From: Sediminispirochaeta sp.
GTDB taxonomy: Bacteria; Spirochaetota; Spirochaetia; DSM-16054; Sediminispirochaetaceae
Direction of reading: 5' to 3'
NCBI GenBank assembly: GCA_011046055.1
Contig: DSBN01000105.1
Span: 1 to 5,757, forward strand
Length of the DNA: 5,757 nucleotides
Below, piece by piece: positions 1-5,639 of the stretch. The notes under the pieces were generated by a model that made no database searches, was not told the origin of the DNA, and saw only the letters and a list, made by a program, of their open reading frames with translations. The position numbers were made by a program, and so were the translations under genes. Position 1 is the stretch's first letter. Each line of letters starts with the position of its first letter.

Positions 1-12
1 AGTGCACTTGCA

Positions 13-32
13 CTTTCCAAAATGAGAATGCC
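13..32. repeat. Outlying imperfect copy of the hairpin-arm sequence
   Basis: The stretch TTCCAAAATGAGAAT at 15-29 matches TTCCAAATTGAGAAT at 102-116 in 14 of 15 positions. It therefore also matches the reverse complement of the left hairpin arm at 77-92. Both copies are followed by GC (30-31 and 118-119). Three copies of one motif within 120 bases, in mixed orientation, point to a repeat family or multiple binding sites rather than chance. This copy could pair with the left hairpin arm as an alternative structure. Its identity is unknown. Confidence 0.6.
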
Positions 33-71
33 TCCAACAGTTAGAAACACAAATCATTGCTATGCAAATGA

Positions 72-120
72 AGCAAATTCTCAATTTGGAAGTCATTAGA
101 CTTCCAAATTGAGAATTGCT
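72..120. repeat. Large near-perfect inverted repeat (hairpin)
   Basis: The arms ATTCTCAATTTGGAAGTC (77-94) and GACTTCCAAATTGAGAAT (99-116) are perfect 18-bp reverse complements around the 4-nt loop ATTA. Pairing continues outward with AGCA (72-75) against TGCT (117-120), leaving one unpaired A near position 76. No run of T follows on the plus strand, and none is seen on the minus strand beyond position 72, so it is not a typical intrinsic terminator. The right arm ends exactly where the AT-rich sequence gives way to GC-rich sequence. It could be the end of a small mobile or MITE-like element, a structured RNA end belonging to a gene left of the window, or a protein-binding dyad. The hairpin is certain from sequence; its role is not known. 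Confidence 0.85.
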
Positions 121-139
121 CGGTTCCGGTGGAGGTGTC

Positions 140-168
140 TGGGCACAAACAGCCCATCGGGGTATAAT
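140..168 (+). promoter_or_regulatory. Sigma-70-type promoter for the two-component genes
   Basis: A perfect -10 box TATAAT lies at 163-168. At 140-145, TGGGCA matches four of six bases of the -35 consensus, with an optimal 17-nt spacer. Transcription would start near 175, giving a leader of about 25 nt before the kinase start. A short inverted repeat (TGGGC at 140-144, GCCCA at 152-156) overlaps the -35 box and could be an operator. Confidence 0.75.
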
Positions 169-200
169 ATGGCGCCGGTCGACGGCAGAGGATAGAGGAC

Positions 201-1412
201 ATGGAGGCAAAAAAGTACCTATCGCTGGTTTTTTATTTTTTTCTTTTCACACACTACCTGCTGGTCTATGTGCTTTTTGTGGCCTTCCCCGTGGATGATG
301 CAATCCACCACATTTTCGATTGGCATTTCTACCTGCTTCTGATCTTCTCCTTTTGCGCATCGACGCTGCTTACTTTTCTTCCCGGCTACAGATCGGGGCT
401 GCTTCTTCTGCGGATCGCCCTCTTTTTTCTCCTCACCTATCCCCTGGGGCTAACGGACGGGGTGAGCATCCTGCTCGCCTTGGTCCTGATCAGCGAAATC
501 GCCTTCTATTTGCCCCTCTCGGCGGCGGGAATCTACATACTGGCTACTTTGTCGGTCGTCTTTTTTCTAGGAGGGGAAGGGTCTGTGTTCGGAATGCTTC
601 GAGGGGCGGTCTCGTCGGAAAACCGACTGGTGGTACTTACGGGATTGCTTTTCTATGCTCTGAGCACGTTACTAGTCCGTTGGTACTTTGAAAAAAATAA
701 GAATCTGGAAAAAAAACTACAACACTTGAACACGGTTATATCCCAACTGTCCCACGCCAACTTGGATTTCCAGCGTTACGTCCATAGTGTGGAGTACTCG
801 GCGGTGAACGGTGAGAGAAGACGTATCAGCCGGGAGATTCACGATACCGTAGGTTATTCTCTGACCAATATAATAATGACTCTGGAAGCGGCCAAGGAAC
901 TGATCCGAAGAGACGCGGAAAGGGCAAACGAGGCCCTGGATCACTCTCTTCTCGAGGCTCGGCACTGTCTCGAGGAGACCAGGCAGTCGATGCGGAAGAT
1001 GAGGAGCCAAGAACTACAAGAGGCGGTAGGGCTGCAGGCGATCGCCCATCTGGCTCGTTCTTTCAGCGAGGCGACCGGTATGGAGATCAAGGTGGAGTAT
1101 GGGAATGCTCCGGATAGTTTCGGCGGTGAACTGGATCTGGTACTCTTTCGAATCGTGCAGGAGGGTATCACCAACGCCTTTCGGCACGGTATGGCCAGCC
1201 AGGTGAGGATAACCCTGTGGATCGAGGCTCGGTATTTGTATATCACCATCAGCGACAACGGAAAGGGCTCCACGGAGATAGTCGACGGGGTGGGGATTAG
1301 CGGAATGAGGGAGAGGGTAGAAGCGGCGGGGGGGCAGCTGAGTTTTCTCCCCGGTCCGGACGGCTTCAAGGTACGTTCGGTGCTGCCTTTGGGGGGCACG
1401 GAGGAAGGGTAA
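201..1412 (+). CDS. Membrane-bound sensor histidine kinase, HisKA_3 / NarL class
   Basis: This 403-residue sensor kinase would autophosphorylate on a histidine and pass the phosphate to the regulator encoded next door. Residues 1-160 are almost entirely hydrophobic, with about five to six membrane spans (near 7-29, 41-60, 65-82, 88-105, 108-124 and 142-160). Only short loops separate them, so there is no evident periplasmic sensor domain. A charged, probably coiled-coil linker runs from about 163 to 205. The dimerisation and phosphotransfer helix contains RRRISREIHDTVGYS, with His214 as the likely phosphorylated residue. The ATP-binding domain shows an N box (EGITNAFRHG, Asn325), a G1 box (SDNGKG, 351-356) and a G2 region (GVGISGMRERV, from 363). 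The start at 201 is supported by AGAGGA at 187-192, 8 nt upstream, and by the promoter at 140-168. The stimulus is unknown; sensing within the membrane or through a partner is inferred from the missing outer domain. Confidence 0.93.
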   Translation: MEAKKYLSLVFYFFLFTHYLLVYVLFVAFPVDDAIHHIFDWHFYLLLIFSFCASTLLTFLPGYRSGLLLLRIALFFLLTYPLGLTDGVSILLALVLISEIAFYLPLSAAGIYILATLSVVFFLGGEGSVFGMLRGAVSSENRLVVLTGLLFYALSTLLVRWYFEKNKNLEKKLQHLNTVISQLSHANLDFQRYVHSVEYSAVNGERRRISREIHDTVGYSLTNIIMTLEAAKELIRRDAERANEALDHSLLEARHCLEETRQSMRKMRSQELQEAVGLQAIAHLARSFSEATGMEIKVEYGNAPDSFGGELDLVLFRIVQEGITNAFRHGMASQVRITLWIEARYLYITISDNGKGSTEIVDGVGISGMRERVEAAGGQLSFLPGPDGFKVRSVLPLGGTEEG

Positions 1413-1414
1413 GT

Positions 1415-2101
1415 ATGGAACGGAGCGGAGAGAAAATAAGGGTAGTCCTGGTGGACGACCAGGTCCTCTTCATCGAGAGTTTGAAGACGGTGCTCGATTT
1501 TCGAGCGGAGGATATTGAGGTGGTGGGAGTCGCCCACAACGGCGTGGAGGCTATCGAGGTGATTCGGCGAGAGCAGCCCGACGTGGTGTTGATGGATGTG
1601 CGGATGCCGGTGTTCGACGGTGTGGAGGCGACCAAAAGAATCCGCCAAGAGCTGCCGGATATCAAAGTGGTGATGCTGACCACTTTCGATGACGACAACT
1701 ATGTACGGGAGGCGATGCGTTACAACGCTCTGGGCTATATTTTAAAAAATATTCCCCCCGGCGATCTGATCGAGTCGATCCGCGCGGTGAGGAGCGGAAC
1801 TATTCAGCTCTCGCCCAACGTGATGCACAAGATTTTAGGAAACGGCCCGCCGGCGGAAGACGGACAAACCCCCAGCAAGCTATCGGTGGCTATGTTCAGT
1901 CGGCGGGAGCGGGAGATTATGTACCTGATCTCATTGGGGCTGGACAATATGGCTATCGCCGAGCGGCTCTTCATCGCCGAACAGACGGTGAAGAACCACA
2001 TCTCCAAGATATACAACAAAATAGGGACCCACGATCGCGTCAAGACCGCCGAGATCGCCCGCAGGCTCGATCTGGCCGCCTACTGTACCTACCTCGACTG
2101 A
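1415..2101 (+). CDS. NarL/LuxR-family DNA-binding response regulator
   Basis: This 228-residue two-domain regulator is the presumed partner of the kinase just upstream. Only 2 nt separate the kinase stop from this ATG. The GAGGAAGGG at 1401-1409, inside the kinase's last codons, serves as ribosome-binding site, so the two are almost certainly co-translated. The receiver domain (about 7-125) has the acidic pair Asp14/Asp15, the phosphoacceptor Asp61 in VVLMDVRMP, Thr89 or Thr90 in MLTTFDDD, and Lys111 in GYILKN. A linker of about 30 residues leads to a LuxR-type helix-turn-helix (about 158-220) with the hallmark SRREREIMYLISLG and the recognition-helix region AEQTVKNHISKIYNKIG. It ends 106 nt before the transporter genes. 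The family typically binds dyads as a dimer, and a good candidate site sits upstream of the binding-protein gene. Confidence 0.95.
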   Translation: MERSGEKIRVVLVDDQVLFIESLKTVLDFRAEDIEVVGVAHNGVEAIEVIRREQPDVVLMDVRMPVFDGVEATKRIRQELPDIKVVMLTTFDDDNYVREAMRYNALGYILKNIPPGDLIESIRAVRSGTIQLSPNVMHKILGNGPPAEDGQTPSKLSVAMFSRREREIMYLISLGLDNMAIAERLFIAEQTVKNHISKIYNKIGTHDRVKTAEIARRLDLAAYCTYLD

Positions 2102-2123
2102 GTTGGGAAATCCGGTACTAAAA

Positions 2124-2138
2124 CGGTACCGTGGTACC
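2124..2138. promoter_or_regulatory. Candidate regulator-binding dyad (GGTACC-GT-GGTACC)
   Basis: Two copies of the palindrome GGTACC (2125-2130 and 2133-2138) are separated by 2 nt, and the first sits inside the 8-bp palindrome CGGTACCG. The dyad ends one base before the proposed -35 box, centred about 43 nt before the expected transcription start. That is a normal place for an activator touching RNA polymerase. Outer half-sites CCGGTA (2112-2117) and TACCGG (2154-2159) form a wider inverted repeat around it. No T run follows, which argues against an intrinsic terminator. Assignment to the neighbouring NarL-type regulator is inference. Confidence 0.5.
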
Positions 2139-2139
2139 A

Positions 2140-2168
2140 TTGCCGGGTGCTCATACCGGTCGTATCAT
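2140..2168 (+). promoter_or_regulatory. Promoter upstream of the transporter operon
   Basis: TTGCCG at 2140-2145 matches four of six -35 consensus bases, and TATCAT at 2163-2168 matches five of six -10 bases, with a 17-nt spacer. Transcription would begin near 2175, about 33 nt before the binding-protein start. Its position beside the GGTACC dyad suggests regulated expression separate from the two-component genes, though read-through from those genes is also possible. Confidence 0.6.
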
Positions 2169-2207
2169 GCAAGACTAGAAAGAAAACGAAAAGGAGGAAT
2201 GGAGACA

Positions 2208-3596
2208 ATGAAAAAATGGTTTTCTTCCGTTGTCTTGTTTATCTTTGCGCTTTCCCTGGTGTGGGCCGGAGGCCAGTCCGAAGCACCTGGAGAGTCAGAG
2301 GAGACGGTGTCCCAAGAGGTAACAATAGAGTTTTGGACTACCCAAACTCAATCGGATCGAATGGCTACGATACAGGTCTTGGTAGACACCTTCGAAGCCT
2401 TGAACCCGAATATCAACGTGAAGCTGGTAGCGGTGGATGAGAACGATATGGCCACGCAGATCAACACCGCCGCGGCTTCGAATACCCTCCCGGCAATAAT
2501 CGAAAGCGATACCGAGAGCATAGTGGCTTTCGGCGCTGAGGGTCTGCTCAACTCCGAGGCCATAAGCGGCCTGATCGAGTCTATTGGGCCGGAAAAGTTC
2601 TACAGAGGTGCATTGAGCTTGAACGAAAGCGCCGAGAAGGGAGTGTACTACGGCGTCCCCTATCACGGCTGGGTGCAGGGGATCTGGTACCGCGCCGATT
2701 GGTTCGAAGAGGCGGGTCTTGAACCCCCTTCGACCTGGGAGAATATCCTCAAAGCGGCGGAGTACTTTTATCGCCCCGAGATCAACCAGTACGGTATTCT
2801 GGTAGGTACCAAGGCCGAAGCCTACACCGAGCAGTGCTTCACCCAGATAGCCATGGCCAACGGGGCACAGCTCTTCGACGCCCAGGGCAATCTCATCTTT
2901 GATACACCGGAGATGCGCGAGGCGGTGGAGTACTACGCCGAGCTGGCCAAGTACACCCCCCCGGGACCCCAGACCTGGCGGGCCCGTGATTACTACCTCC
3001 AGGGGAAGATGGCCATGTTTTTCTACTCTACCTACATCATGGACGACCTGGCCTTGGAGAGCGACGCTCAGGACTCTCTGACCAACAGCAACTTCGCCGA
3101 TCTGGAAGGAAAGAGTTTTGACCCCGAGTTGGTGGAAAACACCAGAGTGGCCACTACGATCAGCAAGACTCAAGAGGCGGGCTATGGAACTATTCTGAGC
3201 TTTGGTATTCCCGCCCACGGGGATGAGCTAAAAACCGCCGCGGCGGTGAAGTTTCTCAGCTACCTGTTCACCCCGAACGCCTACGTCACTTGGCTGCACA
3301 TGGCTCCCGGCGGAATGAACCCGGTGCTCAAGGAGATGGCGGTGAACCCGCGTTTTCAAAACGATCCGAAGGGGATTTTCCAGCACTACGGCAAAGAAAA
3401 AATGGCTGAAATCATTCAAGGTTTGAACAGTATCGAGACCTTCAGCATCGTCGAAGGAAAGAGGATGGCCGCCGCCAGCACTATTTATTCCAAGCAGATT
3501 ATCCCGCAGATGATCTACCGCATCACCCAAGAGGGGATGGAGGTCGACGCGGCGATGGATTGGGCTGAAATGGAAATGAGAAAATTGATGGAATAA
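2208..3596 (+). CDS. ABC transporter solute-binding protein, family 1 (CUT1 carbohydrate type)
   Basis: This exported binding protein would capture a carbohydrate-like solute in the periplasm and deliver it to the two permeases encoded downstream. From the chosen start it is 462 residues, a usual size for the family. The leader MKKWFSSVVL plus FIFALSLVWA is a classic signal peptide; cleavage is likely after Ala20 (V-W-A|GGQSE). There is no lipobox cysteine, so the mature protein is probably soluble. Family marks include VTIEFWTTQ near 38-46, the GIWYRADWFEEAGLEPPSTW segment near 155-175, and SFGIPAHGDE followed by MAPGGMNPVLKE near 330-375. The frame stays open upstream to 2103, but AAGGAGG at 2191-2197 and the signal peptide favour ATG 2208 (10 nt spacing). 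ATG 2199 is too close to the Shine-Dalgarno sequence. The substrate cannot be read from sequence; maltodextrin, glycerol-phosphate and oligosaccharide binders share this fold. Confidence 0.93.
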   Translation: MKKWFSSVVLFIFALSLVWAGGQSEAPGESEETVSQEVTIEFWTTQTQSDRMATIQVLVDTFEALNPNINVKLVAVDENDMATQINTAAASNTLPAIIESDTESIVAFGAEGLLNSEAISGLIESIGPEKFYRGALSLNESAEKGVYYGVPYHGWVQGIWYRADWFEEAGLEPPSTWENILKAAEYFYRPEINQYGILVGTKAEAYTEQCFTQIAMANGAQLFDAQGNLIFDTPEMREAVEYYAELAKYTPPGPQTWRARDYYLQGKMAMFFYSTYIMDDLALESDAQDSLTNSNFADLEGKSFDPELVENTRVATTISKTQEAGYGTILSFGIPAHGDELKTAAAVKFLSYLFTPNAYVTWLHMAPGGMNPVLKEMAVNPRFQNDPKGIFQHYGKEKMAEIIQGLNSIETFSIVEGKRMAAASTIYSKQIIPQMIYRITQEGMEVDAAMDWAEMEMRKLME

Positions 3597-3603
3597 ATGA
3601 AAG

Positions 3604-3637
3604 TCCCGGGGGGAGGCGGTAAGCCTTCCCTCCGGGA
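3604..3637 (+). other. Stable hairpin between binding-protein and permease genes
   Basis: TCCCGGGGGGAGGC (3604-3617) pairs with GCCTTCCCTCCGGGA (3623-3637) around the loop GGTAA. This gives about 14 base pairs with one G-U pair and one bulged U. No U tract follows, so full termination is unlikely. Similar hairpins after malE-type genes protect the upstream message or partly stop transcription, raising the ratio of binding protein to permease; that role is inferred here. Confidence 0.7.
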
Positions 3638-3657
3638 AGTTACCGGAAAAGAGAGTC

Positions 3658-4551
3658 ATGAATACAACTAAACTAATGTTTGCCCAGAGGATGAGTCTGC
3701 AGGAAAGAGAGAAGGTACTCGGCCTGGTCCTGGTGACACCGGCGGTGGCGATAATCCTGTCGCTCATACTCTATCCGATTATATACAACTTGTACCTGAG
3801 CTTCTTCGACGTGAATCCAATGGCCGGAAACACCTATGTGGGCTTGGAAAATCATAGGAATGTGGTGACCGATCCGACCTTCTGGAAATCCGTCTTCACG
3901 ACCATCGTCTATGTGTTCTCCACTACCATCGGCACCACGCTGATGGGACTTTTGGTCGCCCTGGCGATGAACCGCAAGTTCCCCTTTCGAGGAGTGGTGC
4001 GAAGCTTGGTGCTTTTTCCCTACGTGGCGCCGGTTATCTCGGTGGTGTTCTCGTGGCAATTTTTCTTCGATCCGGTCAACGGCATTTTTATGGACCTGGC
4101 CTACGACAAGCTGGGTCTGTTCAGTTCGAGGTTCAATCTGATCGGTTCTCCCAGCACCGCGGTCTGGGTGGCCATAGCTTTCAGTATTTGGAAAAACTTC
4201 CCCTTCTCCTACCTGATGATCCTCGCCCGTCTACAGGCTATCGACGAGACCCTGTACGAGGCGGCGGAGATCGATGGGGCTTCCGGGTGGCACAAGTTCC
4301 GCTTTATCACCTTTCCGGAGGTCTACTTTGTAATGGGGGCGATTATCCTGCTCCGAGTCATATGGAACTTCAACAAGTTCGAGGAGGTCTTTCTTCTCAC
4401 TGAAAACGTTCGGGTATTGTCGGTCTATACCTACTACAAGGCTTTTGTGGGGACCATGGAATTGGGTCAGGGAGCCAGCTTGGCGGTGATCCAGTTCATA
4501 CTACTGATAGTGTTCATTCTGTTCTACGTGAAGAGGGTGCTGAAATGGTAA
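3658..4551 (+). CDS. ABC transporter permease, MalF/UgpA type
   Basis: This 297-residue inner-membrane protein forms half of the translocation channel of the sugar importer. It has about six membrane spans (near 20-42, 77-103, 112-133, 163-190, 222-240 and 270-293), the normal plan for the shorter MalF-like family. The cytoplasmic EAA loop that docks on the ATPase is clear: EAAEIDGASGWHKFRFITFP at 201-220, with the conserved Gly207 and the closing Pro220. The start ATG 3658 follows only a weak GAGAG (3651-3655) set unusually close, so translation may be modest. Internal ATGs at codons 7 and 12 are possible alternatives before the first span. The gene follows the binding protein after 61 nt containing a hairpin, and its stop overlaps the next permease start. 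No ATPase gene is present here. Confidence 0.93.
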   Translation: MNTTKLMFAQRMSLQEREKVLGLVLVTPAVAIILSLILYPIIYNLYLSFFDVNPMAGNTYVGLENHRNVVTDPTFWKSVFTTIVYVFSTTIGTTLMGLLVALAMNRKFPFRGVVRSLVLFPYVAPVISVVFSWQFFFDPVNGIFMDLAYDKLGLFSSRFNLIGSPSTAVWVAIAFSIWKNFPFSYLMILARLQAIDETLYEAAEIDGASGWHKFRFITFPEVYFVMGAIILLRVIWNFNKFEEVFLLTENVRVLSVYTYYKAFVGTMELGQGASLAVIQFILLIVFILFYVKRVLKW

Positions 4552-5507
4552 AGAAAACTAGTTTCCTCCGAAAGGCTCTCTTTTTTCTGCTGGTTCTGTC
4601 TATTGTGCTTTTCAGCATTTTCCCGTTTATACAGATGATCTCGATCTCTCTGAAGTACCCCGCCGAATGGGGTGACCCCTCTCTGATCCCGAAAAACATC
4701 AACCTGGAGGCCTACAAGGAGCTCCTGAATATCGGACAGGAGACGAAAAACGTCCCCGAATCGGTATTGACCTTGCTGGAGGAGACTCCCGACCTCAGCG
4801 AGGAGCAGCGGGAGGCGATTCTCTCCAAGTACCGCAGCACCGGCGACGTATTTCCCTTCCTGCGTTACTTTCTCAACTCCTTTCTGCTCTCCTTCTTTGC
4901 GGCCTTGGTGACCGTGATTTTTGCGATTTTCGGTGCCTACTCCTTTAGCCGCCTGCGTTTTCCCGGGCGCTCGGTGGTCCAGCGGGGGGTGCTGTTCGTC
5001 TATATGTTCGGAGGAATCCTCCTGCTCATTCCCCTGTACCGGATGTTCGTGAGCTTCGGCTGGATATCGATCCCCCAAGGGGCCTTCGTCAGTCTGATGA
5101 TTATATATATCGTGCAGACCCTTCCGGTCTCGCTCTACATGCTGGGCAACTACTTTCGCACTATCCCCTTCTCCATCGAGGAGGCGGCTCTGATCGAGGG
5201 GGCCAGCCGCTTCGGTACCATATGGCGAATCATTATCCCCCTGTCCAGCGCCGCGATCGGAACGGTCTTCATCTACTGCTTTATGATCGCCTGGAACGAG
5301 TACCTCTTCGCCTCGGTCTTTTTGAAGAACTACACCGAGCTCTACACCCTGCCGATGGGGCTGAAGGCTCTCTTCACCAGCAAGAACGCCATTTGGGACC
5401 GGATCATGGCCGCGTCGGTACTCACCGCTACCCCGGTGATCCTGCTGTTCATGTCGATCCAGAAGAATCTCGCCGGCGGATTGACCGAGGGCGGGGTGAA
5501 GGAGTGA
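4545..5507 (+). CDS. ABC transporter permease, MalG/UgpE type, with enlarged outer loop
   Basis: This is the second channel half of the importer, 320 residues, starting 7 nt inside the end of the first permease gene, so the two are translationally coupled. The first span is near 10-35, followed by the family hallmark SLKYPAEWGDPSLIPKNINL (35-54). Further spans lie near 107-134, 148-170, 180-203, 230-252 and 286-306. The EAA loop reads IEEAALIEGASRFGTIWRII (211-230), followed by Pro232, with Gly219 conserved. Most relatives are about 270-285 residues. The surplus lies between YKELLNIG and FLRYFLNSF, roughly residues 63-102, an acidic and probably helical segment (LLEETPDLSEEQREAILSKY) in the periplasmic loop after span 1. 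Its function is unknown; contact with the binding protein is one possibility. The frame is intact with no sign of decay. Confidence 0.93.
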   Translation: MVKKTSFLRKALFFLLVLSIVLFSIFPFIQMISISLKYPAEWGDPSLIPKNINLEAYKELLNIGQETKNVPESVLTLLEETPDLSEEQREAILSKYRSTGDVFPFLRYFLNSFLLSFFAALVTVIFAIFGAYSFSRLRFPGRSVVQRGVLFVYMFGGILLLIPLYRMFVSFGWISIPQGAFVSLMIIYIVQTLPVSLYMLGNYFRTIPFSIEEAALIEGASRFGTIWRIIIPLSSAAIGTVFIYCFMIAWNEYLFASVFLKNYTELYTLPMGLKALFTSKNAIWDRIMAASVLTATPVILLFMSIQKNLAGGLTEGGVKE

Positions 5508-5538
5508 GTCGCGGTGAGCTTCGATGAGCCTGCATGAG
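5505..5538. repeat. Four TGAG units at exact 10-nt spacing
   Basis: TGAG occurs at 5505, 5515, 5525 and 5535. The last two lie in the 9-nt direct repeat ATGAGCCTG (5524-5532 and 5534-5542), and another TGAGC follows at 5541. The first TGA is the permease stop codon. Because 10 is not a multiple of 3, the units place stop codons in all three frames. It may be a short slippage duplication; no function can be assigned. Confidence 0.5.
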
Positions 5539-5550
5539 CCTGAGCTTCTG

Positions 5551-5574
5551 GGGCCTCGGGTGCCCCGGGGGCCT
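5551..5574. other. GC-rich hairpin downstream of the permease operon
   Basis: GGCCTCGGG (5552-5560) pairs with CCC-GGGGG-CC (5564-5573) around TGC, with one bulged G and one G-U pair. It lies about 45 nt after the last permease stop in the convergent gap. There is no T run, so it is at best an atypical terminator or a 3'-end stabiliser. An overlapping alternative pairing exists between CCTT (5572-5575) and AAGG (5581-5584). Confidence 0.45.
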
Positions 5575-5614
5575 TGGGGGAAGGAGGCCGGAAGCGGCTG
5601 TGAGGCGGACCTAG

Positions 5615-5639
5615 GGGTATAACGCTAAAAGCTATACCC
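5615..5639. other. Hairpin spanning the fabF-type stop codon
   Basis: GGGTATA (5615-5621) pairs with TATACCC (5633-5639), and inside it GCT (5624-5626) pairs with AGC (5630-5632) around AAA, leaving two unpaired bases on one side. The TAG stop of the minus-strand gene (5634-5632) is inside the right arm. As a dyad it could end messages from both converging directions, but neither side has a U tract. Confidence 0.5.

Larger units (their letters stand above)
1..120. other. AT-rich non-coding segment dense in inverted repeats
   Basis: This segment is 36% G+C by direct count (43 of 120), while the next 60 bases are 63% (38 of 60). No convincing reading frame was found. Besides the large hairpin and its outlying copy, it holds a 6-bp inverted repeat at 1-14 (AGTGCA, CT, TGCACT). 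It also holds a smaller dyad at 54-71 (TCATTGC, TAT, GCAAATGA, one extra A). The compositional break and repeat density suggest material of separate origin from the operon downstream, but no transposase or known element end can be identified. Confidence 0.6.

Noticed and set aside
1..120. CRISPR array or tRNA in the repeat-rich left end
   Set aside because: The repeats are inverted and irregularly spaced, without uniform spacers, and no cloverleaf with a T-arm consensus could be found.
116..298. Plus-strand open frame overlapping the promoter and the start of the kinase
   Set aside because: It runs through the promoter and into the kinase in another frame, with no ribosome-binding site or protein features.
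941..1648. Minus-strand open frame (235 codons) across the kinase-regulator junction
   Set aside because: It is antisense to two well-supported genes and its protein is low in plausibility (rich in Ser, Pro and His) with no motif.
2112..2159. Possible intrinsic terminator after the regulator gene
   Set aside because: Nested inverted repeats are present but no T run follows, and the same sequence fits an operator and promoter better.
2103..2207. In-frame 35-codon upstream extension of the binding protein
   Set aside because: It would bury the signal peptide inside the protein and include the promoter, dyad and Shine-Dalgarno sequence. The start at 2208 fits far better.
2295..3218. Long minus-strand open frame (307 codons) opposite the binding-protein gene
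   Set aside because: Its translation has no recognisable domain or signal, there is no evident ribosome-binding site, and the opposite strand has a clear family-1 binding protein. It is an antisense shadow of GC-biased codons.
5524..5622. Small plus-strand open frame of 32 codons after the last permease
   Set aside because: It has no good ribosome-binding site, a Gly/Pro-rich translation formed by the GC-rich hairpin, and no known relative that I recognise.
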